NCBI GenBank assembly: GCA_017427485.1
Contig: JAFRSR010000304.1
Location: 1 to 42,954, forward strand
From: Kiritimatiellia bacterium
GTDB lineage: Bacteria; Verrucomicrobiota; Kiritimatiellia; RFP12; UBA1067
DNA: 42,954 nucleotides
Direction of reading: 5' to 3'
Of the stretch, positions 18,146 to 26,718 are shown one piece after another. Made by a program: the position numbers and the translations under genes. Below the pieces are notes generated by a model. The model worked only from the letters and a program-made list of their open reading frames with translations, was not told the origin of the DNA and searched no databases. The first letter of the stretch is position 1, and every line of letters begins with the position of its first letter.

Positions 18146-19804
18146 CTAGTGGCGGACGAAGTGCGGCAGGCGCGCGAGGGGCGTCTGAACGGTGATCGTG
18201 CAGGGGCCAGTGAACGTCGCCCCGTCGTCCGCGAGCCACGTGCCGGGGGGCAGCACGACCTCGCGAGACGCCGCGCCCTTCTTCAGCACGGGCGCGACGA
18301 GCAGGTCCTCGCCCATCATGAACTCGTCGATCACGTGCGCGTAGCCCTTGCCCGGGTAGTTGTATTCGAGGTTCCGCAGGATCGGCTCGCCCGTCTCGCC
18401 GGTCTTCTTCGCGAGCGCGGCGATCTGGGGCGCGAACTTCTGGCGGAGCGCGAGAACCTTTTTGAAGATCTCCTGATGCGGCGCGTCGAGGACGCGCCAG
18501 GGCGACGCGGAGATCTGCATCATCGGACAGAGCGCGTGGATCTGCGCGGAGCGGATGAAGAGCTCGGGGTCGAACGGCGAGCCGGGGATGAACGCGATCC
18601 AGTCGCCGCCGCCCACCATGTCGGGGCAGATGAACGGCTGGCCGAGCAGCCCCGCCGCGATCATGTCCGCGACGATCCGGTTGAGCGCGGTCCACTCGTG
18701 CATCTTGTCGTGGAGGCGCACGACCACGGGCAGCTGCTGCATGCGCCACGTGTTGCGCACCTCGCAGAACGGGTACTTGAGCGCGTACGCGCAGTACCTG
18801 TTGTTGAGCGAGCCGCAGGTCGCCTTCGGGTCGGCCGCGCGCCGGTCGGAGAGGTTGTACGCGCCCAGGTCGGCGCCGTCGAACTTGAAGCCGTCCACGC
18901 CGAAGTCGCGCACGAGCCCGTCGAGCGTCTCCGTGAACCAGGCGTTGGCGTTCGGGTGCGAGAAGTCGAGGAACGCCGAGTATCCGTTCCACCAGCCGCA
19001 CGCCTTGGGCTTCGTCTTGAAATTGTATTCACCCTCGCCGGGCTTGGCCGCGGTCGGCTCCGTGAGGAACCCGCCCTTCGCGGGATAGCCGCGCACGTCG
19101 TCGGGGTTGCGTCCCCACGCGATGCGCCGGAACGCCGGCGTGTCCATGCCCACGTAGGGGCACATCCAGAGCATTACCTTGTAGCCCATGCCGTGGAGCG
19201 CGCCGACCATCGCCTTCGGGTCCGGGAAGCGCGCCGGCTCGAACCGCCAATCGCCGTAGCCGGCCTGCCACGTGTCGTCGATCATGAGCACGCCCGGCGG
19301 CACACCGTGGTCGAGCATGGACCGGGCGTAAGCGAGGATGTCCTTCTGGTTCTGGTGGTACGTCAACTCGATCCACGTGTTCAGCTGCGGCGCGGTGAAG
19401 AAGAGGAGGTCGGGCGTCTTCCCCGACGGCGGGAACCACTTGCGCATCGCGTGGCGGTACGCGCCGGGGAGGGTCGGCTCGGAGGCGGTCTCCACGCACA
19501 CGGCCCCGTCGGCGTCCATCGTGATCGCGCCGTCCTTGAACGCGATCTCCGACTGCGCGTCGGACCAGATCGCGCGGCCCCTGTCCGAGACGAGCAGCGA
19601 CGCGCACTGGTTCGAGTAGTTCTTGCGCCGCAGGTCGATCTTCAGGCGCGTCGACGCCGTGAACGGCATGTTCGTGCCGAAGAAGTTCGCCGCGCCCCAC
19701 CAGCGCTCGCCCTCCTCGATCTTCACGGTGCGCGTCTCCGCGGAAGCGCCGACCGCCAACAGGCCGAGCGCGCCCAGCGCCGCCATACGTATCATCTGCC
19801 TCAT
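18146..19804 (-). CDS. Secreted GH31-family alpha-glycosidase
   Basis: 552 residues with a Sec signal peptide (MRQMIRMAALGALGLLAVGA, cleavage near ASA-E). The barrel motifs are those of GH31: WIELTYHQNQ and PPGVLMIDDTWQ early in the domain, GVDGFKFDGAD with the nucleophile D309, and FICPDMVGGGDW with the acid/base D395. It is shorter than many GH31 enzymes and lacks the long N-terminal and distal C-terminal beta domains, resembling the myogenesis-regulating-glycosidase branch; alpha-glucosidase, alpha-xylosidase or alpha-galactosidase activity cannot be told apart here. The ATG at 19804 follows GGAGCAGAAC; an earlier in-frame ATG exists at 19858 but precedes the promoter start. Ends in TAG within a small CCGCC-TAGT-GGCGG hairpin. 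The GH16 gene follows after 34 bases. Confidence 0.87.
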   Translation of the reverse strand: MRQMIRMAALGALGLLAVGASAETRTVKIEEGERWWGAANFFGTNMPFTASTRLKIDLRRKNYSNQCASLLVSDRGRAIWSDAQSEIAFKDGAITMDADGAVCVETASEPTLPGAYRHAMRKWFPPSGKTPDLLFFTAPQLNTWIELTYHQNQKDILAYARSMLDHGVPPGVLMIDDTWQAGYGDWRFEPARFPDPKAMVGALHGMGYKVMLWMCPYVGMDTPAFRRIAWGRNPDDVRGYPAKGGFLTEPTAAKPGEGEYNFKTKPKACGWWNGYSAFLDFSHPNANAWFTETLDGLVRDFGVDGFKFDGADLGAYNLSDRRAADPKATCGSLNNRYCAYALKYPFCEVRNTWRMQQLPVVVRLHDKMHEWTALNRIVADMIAAGLLGQPFICPDMVGGGDWIAFIPGSPFDPELFIRSAQIHALCPMMQISASPWRVLDAPHQEIFKKVLALRQKFAPQIAALAKKTGETGEPILRNLEYNYPGKGYAHVIDEFMMGEDLLVAPVLKKGAASREVVLPPGTWLADDGATFTGPCTITVQTPLARLPHFVRH

Positions 19805-19846
19805 GTTCTGCTCCTTTTTCATGTCAGGAAATTGTCTTTGGCAGAA

Positions 19847-19852
19847 AGTATA
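19847..19852 (-). promoter_or_regulatory. Extended -10 promoter of the GH31 gene
   Basis: TTGTGGTATACT on the minus strand, about 42 bases before the ATG at 19804, with no obvious -35 box. It matches the boxes at 13716 and 18120. Confidence 0.55.
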
Positions 19853-19908
19853 CCACAATCTGACAGTTCCGTGGGTACGATCGCGACAAGCGTGCCCTTC
19901 CCGTACGG

Positions 19909-21702
19909 CTAAACCGCCGCGTCAAACTTCCTGGAGAAACTCCTAAAGGCGAAGAGAATCGTGAAGAGAAGCATGACCGCGATCGGGAGCGCGATCCACG
20001 CCGAGCCGACGAACGGCGCGACAAGGTAGGCGACGAACGAGACGCCCGCCACGAGGAGCGCGTACGGAAGCTGCGTGTGCACGTGGACGATGTGGTTGCA
20101 CTGCGCGCCAGCGGACGCGAGGATCGTGGTGTCCGAGATCGGCGAGCAGTGGTCGCCGCACACGGCGCCGGCCATGCAGGCGGAAACGGCGATGATCGTC
20201 AGGTCACTGCCGGGCAGCGCCGCCAGCACGATCGGGATGAGAATGCCGAACGTGGCCCAGCTCGTGCCGCTGGCGAACGCGAGCGCCATCGCGATCGCGA
20301 AGATGATCGCGGGCAGGAAGGCCTGGAGCCCCGCGGCCGGACCGTTGATGAGGTCGGAGATGAACACCTTCGCACCGAGCGAGTCCGTCATCGCCTTCAG
20401 CGTCCAGGCGCAGCAGAGGATGATAATGGCGGGCACCATCGCCTTGAACCCCTCCGGCAGCGCGTCCATGCAGTCCCTGAAGGAGATCACGCGACGGCAA
20501 AGGTAGAAGACCACGGAGAACACGACCGTCACGCCCGAGCCGTACAGGAGGCCCACCGAGGCGTCGGAGTCCGAAAACGCCTTCACGAAACTCACTTTCT
20601 CTTCGCCGAAGTAGCCGCCGGAGTAGATCATCCCGACCACGCAGGCAGCCACGAGGAAGACGACGGGGACGACCAGGTCGACGACGCGTCCGCGCGCGTT
20701 CTGGGGGAGCGCCTCCGCCGCGGCCCCGAGCGTGCCGAGGTCGGGCTCGCCCGCCGACACGGCGCGCTCATGACGTTTCATCGGGCCGAAGTCGAACTTC
20801 GCGACCGCGAAGAAGAGCATCGAGATGATGGTGAGGATCGCGTAGAAATTGTAGGGGATCGCGTAGATGAAGAGCGAGAAACCGCTTTCCGCGTCCGCTC
20901 CCTGCGCGAAGCCGGCCACCGCCGCCGCCCAGGAGGAGATCGGGGCAATGATGCAGATCGGCGCGGCCGTGGCGTCGATGAGGTACGCAAGCTTCGCGCG
21001 CGAGACTTTCTTCGCGTCCGTCACGGGACGCATCACGGAGCCGACGGTGAGGCAGTTGAAGTAGTCGTCCACGAAGATCAGCACGCCGAGGGCAATCGTG
21101 CAGAGCTGCGCGCCCACGCGGCTCCTGATGTGCGCGGCCGCCCAGCGTCCGAACGCCGTGCTGCCGCCCGTTTTGTTCATCATCGCCACAAGCGCGCCCA
21201 GCAGCACGATGAACGCAAGGATGCCGACGTTGTAGGGATTCGCCATGGACTTGACGAATCCGTCGGAAAAGACGTGCGTCACCGTGCCCTCGAAGGAGAA
21301 TCCCGAGTAGAGAAGACCGCCCGCCACGATGCCGATGAAGAGCGAGGAGTACACCTCCTTCGTGACGAGCGCGAGGAGGATCGCGAGAAGCGGCGGAAAG
21401 ATCGCCCAACAGGTGCCGAAGCACTTCGTCTCGGCACGGATCGCCGCAAGCGCCTGCGCCTCGTTCGCCTTAAACGCCGGATCGTGCTGGACGTTGTCCG
21501 CGTACGCGTCGATGTACGCCTTGGCGCCTTTCACGTCCCCGTCGTCAGACACGACGGCGAGATTGTAGCGGTTCGTCGCGTTGCCCGCGACAACCGTCAC
21601 GGGAATGGGCGCCGGTGCGAGCTCCTTCTTCGCCATATCGGCGCGAAGTGTAGAGCAACAAGCCACCGCAACGACCAATATCATCGTGAACTGTATTTTC
21701 AT
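19909..21702 (-). CDS. nhaC: NhaC-family Na+/H+ antiporter with N-terminal signal and exported domain
   Basis: 597 residues from ATG 21702, which overlaps the TGA of the kinase gene (ATGA). The first 23 residues form a cleavable-looking signal (MKIQFTMILVVAVACCSTLRA), followed by about 85 hydrophilic residues that should lie outside the cytoplasmic membrane, then about a dozen hydrophobic helices. NhaC-type motifs include ILIFVDDYFNCLTVGSVM (paired acidic residues), ASGTSWATFGILIPI and GDHCSPISDTTIL. The exported N-terminal domain is extra compared with classical NhaC of about 460 residues. Function: sodium or small-amine/proton exchange. A longer frame starting at 21927 overlaps the kinase gene and is rejected. 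Stop is TAG. Confidence 0.88.
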   Translation of the reverse strand: MKIQFTMILVVAVACCSTLRADMAKKELAPAPIPVTVVAGNATNRYNLAVVSDDGDVKGAKAYIDAYADNVQHDPAFKANEAQALAAIRAETKCFGTCWAIFPPLLAILLALVTKEVYSSLFIGIVAGGLLYSGFSFEGTVTHVFSDGFVKSMANPYNVGILAFIVLLGALVAMMNKTGGSTAFGRWAAAHIRSRVGAQLCTIALGVLIFVDDYFNCLTVGSVMRPVTDAKKVSRAKLAYLIDATAAPICIIAPISSWAAAVAGFAQGADAESGFSLFIYAIPYNFYAILTIISMLFFAVAKFDFGPMKRHERAVSAGEPDLGTLGAAAEALPQNARGRVVDLVVPVVFLVAACVVGMIYSGGYFGEEKVSFVKAFSDSDASVGLLYGSGVTVVFSVVFYLCRRVISFRDCMDALPEGFKAMVPAIIILCCAWTLKAMTDSLGAKVFISDLINGPAAGLQAFLPAIIFAIAMALAFASGTSWATFGILIPIVLAALPGSDLTIIAVSACMAGAVCGDHCSPISDTTILASAGAQCNHIVHVHTQLPYALLVAGVSFVAYLVAPFVGSAWIALPIAVMLLFTILFAFRSFSRKFDAAV

Positions 21703-22529
21703 CTCATTGTCCGGTTGTGGCGATAGGGGATGGAGGGCAATACGTAGCGGACCGTCACGCTCTGAGCCGCCGCCGCGTTCGCCTCCGCGCATGCCTCGGC
21801 AAGCGATTGCCCTTCGGCGAGCCGCACGGCAAGGACGCCGTTGAACGTATCGCCCGCGCCCGTGGAATCCACAGCCTCGCCGCACGGGACTGCTGGGATG
21901 ACCTCGCCAGTCGAACAAATGCGGCACCCCTTCGCGCCCAGCGTCTCCACCACCTCACCCGGAACATTCTCAAGGCCGGCCATCTCAAACTCATTTGGCG
22001 TGAAAATGCTAACACGGGATGAAAGCGCCGTCGGCAACGCCCGCGCCGGCGCGGGGTTGAGGATGGTCTTCACGCCGGCCGCCGACGCGATCTCGGCGGC
22101 GCGCACGTTCACATCTTCGGGAACCTCGTTCGTGAGCAACAGGATGTCGGCCGTGGCAATCGCCTCCGCGAACGGCTCGACGTCGGAAACATCCAGCCGC
22201 GCGCCGGGGAACACCGTCACGCGCGTCTCGCCCGTCCCGTCCGTCAGGATCGTCGCGTGGGCGGACGGCGTCGTCTTGCCGACGACCATCCCCGTGATCC
22301 CTTCCGCCGACAGGAACGCGCGAACCTTCTCCACGTCATCGGCGCCAACGGCGGTCAGGAACGACACCTCCGCGCCCTGCCGCGCCGCCGCCACGGCCTG
22401 GTTGAATCCCTTGCCGCCCAGCTCGGAATGAAAGTCCGTGGCATGGACCGTCTCCCCGCCCGCATGGAAATGCGGCACGCGCATGAACACGGAGTTCCCC
22501 GTCAACCCTATGACCGAGATTCTCGCCAT
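21699..22529 (-). CDS. PfkB-family sugar kinase, ribokinase-like
   Basis: 276 residues, slightly shorter than ribokinase. The first PfkB motif is visible as ELGGKGFNQAVAAARQGAEV and the second as DSTGAGDTFNGVLA, whose Asp is the catalytic base and whose GAGD forms the anion hole. The start differs from ribokinase: where ribokinases have a GSxNxD segment that binds ribose, this has GLTGNSVFM, so the substrate may not be ribose. It starts 3 bases after the SIS-domain gene and overlaps nhaC by 4 bases, so all three should be translated together. Probable role: phosphorylating a sugar or nucleoside in a pathway with the SIS protein. Confidence 0.85.
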   Translation of the reverse strand: MARISVIGLTGNSVFMRVPHFHAGGETVHATDFHSELGGKGFNQAVAAARQGAEVSFLTAVGADDVEKVRAFLSAEGITGMVVGKTTPSAHATILTDGTGETRVTVFPGARLDVSDVEPFAEAIATADILLLTNEVPEDVNVRAAEIASAAGVKTILNPAPARALPTALSSRVSIFTPNEFEMAGLENVPGEVVETLGAKGCRICSTGEVIPAVPCGEAVDSTGAGDTFNGVLAVRLAEGQSLAEACAEANAAAAQSVTVRYVLPSIPYRHNRTMR

Positions 22530-22532
22530 TCG

Positions 22533-23234
22533 TCACAACCGCTTGACACGGCCGAAGTATCGCTCCTCCAGCGCGACGTTGCGCGCCGTGCCGCCCTCGA
22601 CGTTTCCGCTCACGTAGATCGGCGGCGTCACGCCGCGCGCCGCGGCCTTCTTCGCGCCCTCGATGAGGATCGAGTTGAGGATAAAGAGCGAGGCGTAGGT
22701 GGAGAGCCCGCCCATCTTCGCCGCGCCCACGTCGATCACCGCGTCGCCGTACGGCACCTTGCAGTCGATCGGGACGTCGGCCTCGTCCAGCAACGTCGCG
22801 CCGTGCGCGCGGTAGGCCGCGGAGGAAATGGCGACCGTCGTCACCCCCGCCGCCTTCGCCGCGCGGAGCATTTCCATTGGTGCGGCGTTCTTGCCGCTCG
22901 CCGAGATCACCACCACCACGTCGCCCGCCTTCACGCCCTGGCGACGGAACGCCTCAGACGCGATGCCAGACATCTTCTCCAGTCGACTCGACTTCGCCGC
23001 GCCGTCGTGAAGCATCAGGTCTTCGTCCAGAAGCGGCGACACGCAGGCAAGCCCGCCCGCGCGGTAGAACGTGTCGAGCGCCGCGAGGTGCGAGTGCCCG
23101 CAGCCGAACACGTGTACGAGACCGTCGCGGCAGATGACGTCGGCCACCAGCTCGGCGGCGCGGGCGAGCCGGCCAGCCTCCTCGTCCTCGATCCGCTTCA
23201 GGATCTCCCCAATCTTCTCCAAATATTCACTCAT
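22533..23234 (-). CDS. SIS-domain phosphosugar-binding protein (UPF0309 type)
   Basis: 233 residues. A single SIS domain: helix-rich start, HVFGCGHSHLAALD as the first phosphate loop, then VVVISASGKNAAPMEML as the second, with conserved Ser/Gly positions of sugar-phosphate isomerases and etherases such as MurQ and GmhA. Length and the tail ILNSILIEGAKKAAARG fit the UPF0309/sugar isomerase-domain family of unknown reaction. The ATG at 23234 falls in the last unit of a 7-bp repeat array and has no strong ribosome site, so re-initiation after the SPFH gene is plausible. Its linkage with a sugar kinase suggests a hexosamine or pentose phosphate step. Confidence 0.85.
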   Translation of the reverse strand: MSEYLEKIGEILKRIEDEEAGRLARAAELVADVICRDGLVHVFGCGHSHLAALDTFYRAGGLACVSPLLDEDLMLHDGAAKSSRLEKMSGIASEAFRRQGVKAGDVVVVISASGKNAAPMEMLRAAKAAGVTTVAISSAAYRAHGATLLDEADVPIDCKVPYGDAVIDVGAAKMGGLSTYASLFILNSILIEGAKKAAARGVTPPIYVSGNVEGGTARNVALEERYFGRVKRL

Positions 23235-23291
23235 TCTTCATTCTTCATTCGTCATTCGTCATTTGTCCTTCGTCATTTGTCCTTTGTCCTT
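23232..23291. repeat. 7-bp tandem array between the SPFH-B and SIS genes
   Basis: About 8.5 units of a heptamer, CATTCGT with variants CATTCTT, CATTTGT, CCTTCGT and CCTTTGT on the plus strand. It covers the last five codons and TGA of SPFH-B (23273-23275) and runs up to the start codon of the SIS gene. On the coding strand nearly every unit contains ATGA or AAGGA. Confidence 0.9.
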
Positions 23292-25042
23292 AACCGCTTC
23301 CCAGAGGACGGCAACGCGAGCGACGAACCCTTGAGGTCGGTCCAGAGCGTTCCCTCCCCGGCGTGCAGCACGCGGATGGAGAGGTCGGGTCCGAGCGAAT
23401 CGACGAACTGCAGGTCGGCGAGCGTGGCGGGCGTCTTGAACACCTCTGCGCGGCGCTTCACGCCGAGCGCCTTCTCGTTCTCCACGAGGAACTTCGCCTT
23501 CGCGTCGGCCTCGCCCCCGATGCGCACGACCTCCGCGCGGATCTTGGCGGTTTCGAGGTTGATCTCGGCCACGCGCAGCTGCGCGTCGGCGGCGATGCCC
23601 GCCACGTCCTTGCGCATCTCGGCGGCGATGGTCGCCGTCAGCTTCTCCGTCTCCTGCTCGGTCTCGCGCGTGCGCTGGTCCACCATCGCGAGCTCCGTAT
23701 TGAGCTTCGCCTGCTTCTTCGCGGTCTCCTGCTGGGTCTTGTTCGTGAGGTCCTGCTCCTTCGCGATGCTCGTCTCCTGGATCGGCTGGAGGATGTCCGG
23801 CGGCACCTCCACGTGGCGCACAATGGCGTTGCGCACGAGGATGCTCTTCTCGCCGAGTATCTTCACGAGCTCGTCCGTCATCTCCTTCTGGAACTTCTGG
23901 CGTCCCTCGCCGTCGATGAACTCGCGCGCCTTGTAGCCCGATCCCTTCATGCGCGAGACGGAAAGGATCTGCGGCAGGATGATCTTCGAGACCACCGCCG
24001 GCAGGTCGCCGTAGAGCATGTAGATGCGCGAGATGTTCTCCGGCATCAGCTCGAACTCCACCGTCATGTCGAGCATGATCGCGAAGCCGTCCGACGACGG
24101 GAACTGCACGAACTGGTTCATGCCGAAGGCGACGGAGTCGCTCACGGGCGTCGTGGGAATCCGGTCGGTCGGCTGCGGCGCCGATCGGGCGGGCTGCTTG
24201 CGCTTTGCGCCAGCCGGCACCTTGCGCGGCATGCTGGAGGCCGCCTGGCTTTGCGAGAGACGGGCGGCGTCGCCTTGCGAGACGATGCCGAGGTCGGCGT
24301 TGCGGCTCATGTAGTCCGCGCGCTTCGCGTTCTGCGCCGAAAGCGTGTTCTGCTGCAGCTCGGCGAGCCCGTTCGCGCTCGTGGACTGCGCCTTGGTGAG
24401 CACCACGGTGCCGCTCTTCCCCACGATCGACACCTGGTTCATGCCAACCTCAACCACGTCCACCTGGTAGGCGCGCGGGTTCACGTAGTAGAGGCCCGGC
24501 TGCAGGATCTTCTCGTGGACGCCCTTCTCGCCCGGCCCCGCGAACTGCCCCTTCGGCGCAGGCTTGCCGGTGAGCGAGGTGACGACGCCCGCATAGCCGA
24601 TCGGGATGTTGATCGCGCTCATGACCTTGATGTCGTACCCTTCGGGGTTGAGCCGGTAGGTGCCAGGTCCCAGCACGCGCCGCCACACGCCCTTCGAGTC
24701 CTCGTCCGGCGCCAGGATCTCGCCGGCGGCCAGTTCCTTGCCGGTCTTGGAGGTGACCACGCCCACGCTTCCCGCCGGGATCGTCATCACCGGCACGATG
24801 CGCCAGTCGTTGTTGATCGGGTTCAGGAAGTGGCGTCCCTCGGCGAGCGGCACGCGCTGCACGCCCTTCTCGCCCGGCTCCGCGAGGATGCGACCGGGCG
24901 GCAGCGGACTCCCCGTCTTGGCGGTGACGATCGCCATCTGCCCCGACGGCACATACACGCGGCAGCAGGTCCAGAGGAAGCCTGTAAACACGACGGCGAC
25001 AATCGCCACGGCGCCGACAACGATACCGATGATCTTGTTCAT
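23273..25042 (-). CDS. SPFH/band 7 protein B with three tandem beta modules
   Basis: 589 residues from ATG 25042, preceded by GGGAG. One membrane segment (about 4-24) is followed by three tandem modules of about 55-60 residues (31-87, 88-146, 147-200) sharing the pattern G-VVTxxTGK-L--G-IL then KGV--VL--G-Y--NP. Next comes a polar linker (200-310), an SPFH domain (about 310-425) and a long charged helix (about 430-545) rich in A, E, K and R. The architecture of repeat modules, SPFH and coiled helix is that of large SPFH oligomers. It forms an ATGA overlap with its paralogue SPFH-A, suggesting a hetero-oligomer as in HflK/HflC. The end of the gene is built from the 7-bp repeat. A longer open frame to 26566 is a frame coincidence. 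Confidence 0.85.
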   Translation of the reverse strand: MNKIIGIVVGAVAIVAVVFTGFLWTCCRVYVPSGQMAIVTAKTGSPLPPGRILAEPGEKGVQRVPLAEGRHFLNPINNDWRIVPVMTIPAGSVGVVTSKTGKELAAGEILAPDEDSKGVWRRVLGPGTYRLNPEGYDIKVMSAINIPIGYAGVVTSLTGKPAPKGQFAGPGEKGVHEKILQPGLYYVNPRAYQVDVVEVGMNQVSIVGKSGTVVLTKAQSTSANGLAELQQNTLSAQNAKRADYMSRNADLGIVSQGDAARLSQSQAASSMPRKVPAGAKRKQPARSAPQPTDRIPTTPVSDSVAFGMNQFVQFPSSDGFAIMLDMTVEFELMPENISRIYMLYGDLPAVVSKIILPQILSVSRMKGSGYKAREFIDGEGRQKFQKEMTDELVKILGEKSILVRNAIVRHVEVPPDILQPIQETSIAKEQDLTNKTQQETAKKQAKLNTELAMVDQRTRETEQETEKLTATIAAEMRKDVAGIAADAQLRVAEINLETAKIRAEVVRIGGEADAKAKFLVENEKALGVKRRAEVFKTPATLADLQFVDSLGPDLSIRVLHAGEGTLWTDLKGSSLALPSSGKRLRTKDK

Positions 25043-26655
25043 TTCGCATCTCCCTTCTGCTGGGATGTTGAAGAAGTGGGTGATTTGGTGATTGGCGGAT
25101 TGTGGGATTGTGAGATTGGGGGATTGGTGGATTGGGGGATTGGTGGATTGGGGGATTGCGCTCCTGACGGCAGAGAGGACTTGACCGGGAGACCGAAGAT
25201 CTCGCCGGGTGCATCTGCCGTCACCACGTCGCGGAGCTTCGGCGCGGTCTTCTCGTAGAGCTTCGCGCGCACGTAGTCGCTTTCGCTCCCGTAGGCGGCC
25301 ACTTCCTGCTTGAGCACGTCGGCCTCGGCCTTCGTGCGCGCCTCCACCACCTTCCGCTCGCCCTCGGCCTCGGTCAGCTTCGCCTCGGCGTCGGCCTTGG
25401 CGGCCTTCAGCTCGCGCGCGGCCACCTCCAGCTTCGCCTCGGCGGCGATCACCTGCTCGGCGCTGCGCTGCTCGGCGGCGATCTTCTCCTGGATCGACTT
25501 CGTCTCCGCCGCCACGCGCGCGCTGTTCTGCTTGGCGAGCGCGTTCTGGCGTTCCAGTTCGGCCTTCGACTTCGCCTGCACGATCTGCTGCTCGATCTTG
25601 AGCCCCTCCTGCACGGCCAGCTCGCGCTGGCGGATGATGGCCGCCACCTCCTGCGGCGCGAAGATGTCGCGGATCAGCACGGAGTTGAGCGACACACCCC
25701 AGGGCTTGCACACGTCCTTCAGGTACTTCTCCAGCGAGTCCTGGAACGCCTGGCGCGACTCGCCCACGATGAACTCGGTGGCGTTCTTCTTCGAACCCTC
25801 GATGCGCGAGAAACCGCGCGCCGCGGGCAGGACGATCTTCTGCAGGATGTCGTCCATGTCGCCCACCTCGTGCGAGAGGAGCGCCACCTTGTCCACCTCC
25901 AGATTGAACTCGAGCGTGCCCTCGGCGTTCACCGTGAAGCCGTCGAGCGTGAGGAAGGAGATCGCGTCCGCCCCGCTCAACTCGAAGCGCTGGCTCTGGA
26001 TGTTGACGATCGAGACGGCGTAGACGAACGGGTTGAGGCGGTGCGTGCCCTCCTTGAGGATGCGCGGCGAGACGCCCTTCGCGCCTTCCTTCACAAGGAA
26101 GCCGGTGCCGGTGGCCGCGTCCTTCGCGCCGCCGGGCACGAGGATGTCGTCGCCCGTGAGCTCCGTCACCACGCCCACGTGGCCGGGCTTGATGGTGATG
26201 TCGTCGTAGAGCTTCACCTCGTAGGCGTAGGGGTTGATGCGGTGCTTGCCGGTGCCGAGCACCTCGCGCAGGATGCCGCGCGTCCCCTCGCGGGCGAGCA
26301 CTTCGCCCTCGGGCAGGTCCTTGCCGAACTTGCGCACGAGGACGCCGAACTTGCCGGCGGGGATGTCCACCATCTTCGCGAACTCCCACTCCCACGTCCA
26401 GGGGTTGCGGAAGTAGCGTCCTTCCGGCAGCACCTCCTCCTGGATGCCCTTGTACTCGGGCCCGGGCGCGAGGATCGCCTCCGGCGGCAGATCCTTGCCC
26501 GTCTTCTTCAACAGGATGGCGATCTGCCCGTTCGCGGGCTCGATGCGCCAGCCATACCACACCCACAGCGGCATGAGCAGCGCCGCGGCCACCGCCAACG
26601 CCATTCCGATCGGTTTCAACGGCAGGTCAGCCCCGCCCCATTCTCCATTTCTCAT
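25039..26655 (-). CDS. SPFH/band 7 protein A with three tandem beta modules
   Basis: 538 residues from ATG 26655, chosen because GAGGAG stands six bases ahead; an in-frame ATG at 26676 would add seven residues encoded by repeat DNA. A membrane segment (about 16-36) precedes three modules (about 39-98, 99-156, 157-220) with the same G-x-GVL/VV, TGK-L--G-ILA and KG---VL--G--R-NP pattern as SPFH-B. The SPFH domain follows (SQRFELSGADAISFLTLDGF onward), then a long helix rich in A, E, K (about 330-460). The C-terminal 40 residues (SPNPPIPQ-like octapeptides) are encoded by an 8-bp DNA repeat and look disordered. It overlaps SPFH-B by four bases. Role is inferred as membrane scaffold or protease partner. 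Confidence 0.85.
   Translation of the reverse strand: MRNGEWGGADLPLKPIGMALAVAAALLMPLWVWYGWRIEPANGQIAILLKKTGKDLPPEAILAPGPEYKGIQEEVLPEGRYFRNPWTWEWEFAKMVDIPAGKFGVLVRKFGKDLPEGEVLAREGTRGILREVLGTGKHRINPYAYEVKLYDDITIKPGHVGVVTELTGDDILVPGGAKDAATGTGFLVKEGAKGVSPRILKEGTHRLNPFVYAVSIVNIQSQRFELSGADAISFLTLDGFTVNAEGTLEFNLEVDKVALLSHEVGDMDDILQKIVLPAARGFSRIEGSKKNATEFIVGESRQAFQDSLEKYLKDVCKPWGVSLNSVLIRDIFAPQEVAAIIRQRELAVQEGLKIEQQIVQAKSKAELERQNALAKQNSARVAAETKSIQEKIAAEQRSAEQVIAAEAKLEVAARELKAAKADAEAKLTEAEGERKVVEARTKAEADVLKQEVAAYGSESDYVRAKLYEKTAPKLRDVVTADAPGEIFGLPVKSSLPSGAQSPNPPIPQSTNPPISQSHNPPITKSPTSSTSQQKGDAK
25084..25160. repeat. 8-bp tandem array inside the 3' end of SPFH-A
   Basis: About ten units of CAATCCMC on the coding (minus) strand, such as CAATCCCC and CAATCCAC, with decay at one end. 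Because 8 is not a multiple of 3, three units give one octapeptide, and the protein shows S-x-NPPI-x-Q repeats. The array ends about 40 bases before the SPFH-B start codon. Confidence 0.88.
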
Positions 26656-26673
26656 TCTTCGCTCCTCATTTGC

Positions 26674-26718
26674 CATTCGTCACTTGTCATTCGTCATTCG
26701 TCATCCGTCATTCGTCAC
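26674..26718. repeat. 7-bp tandem array between the SGNH and SPFH-A genes
   Basis: Six and a half units of CATTCGT (variants CACTTGT and CATCCGT) on the plus strand. The array starts at the TGA of the SGNH gene (26715-26717) and ends at the ATG at 26676. Same family as the array at 23232-23291; looser copies continue into the first codons of SPFH-A. Confidence 0.88.

Noticed and set aside
19909..21927. Longer NhaC start at 21927
   Set aside because: It adds 75 Arg- and Gly-rich residues read out of frame from the kinase gene; ATG 21702 gives a signal peptide and an ATGA overlap.
23273..26566. A single 1097-residue protein spanning both SPFH genes
   Set aside because: The first 500 codons are an out-of-frame translation of SPFH-A; similarity begins only at the ATG at 25042.
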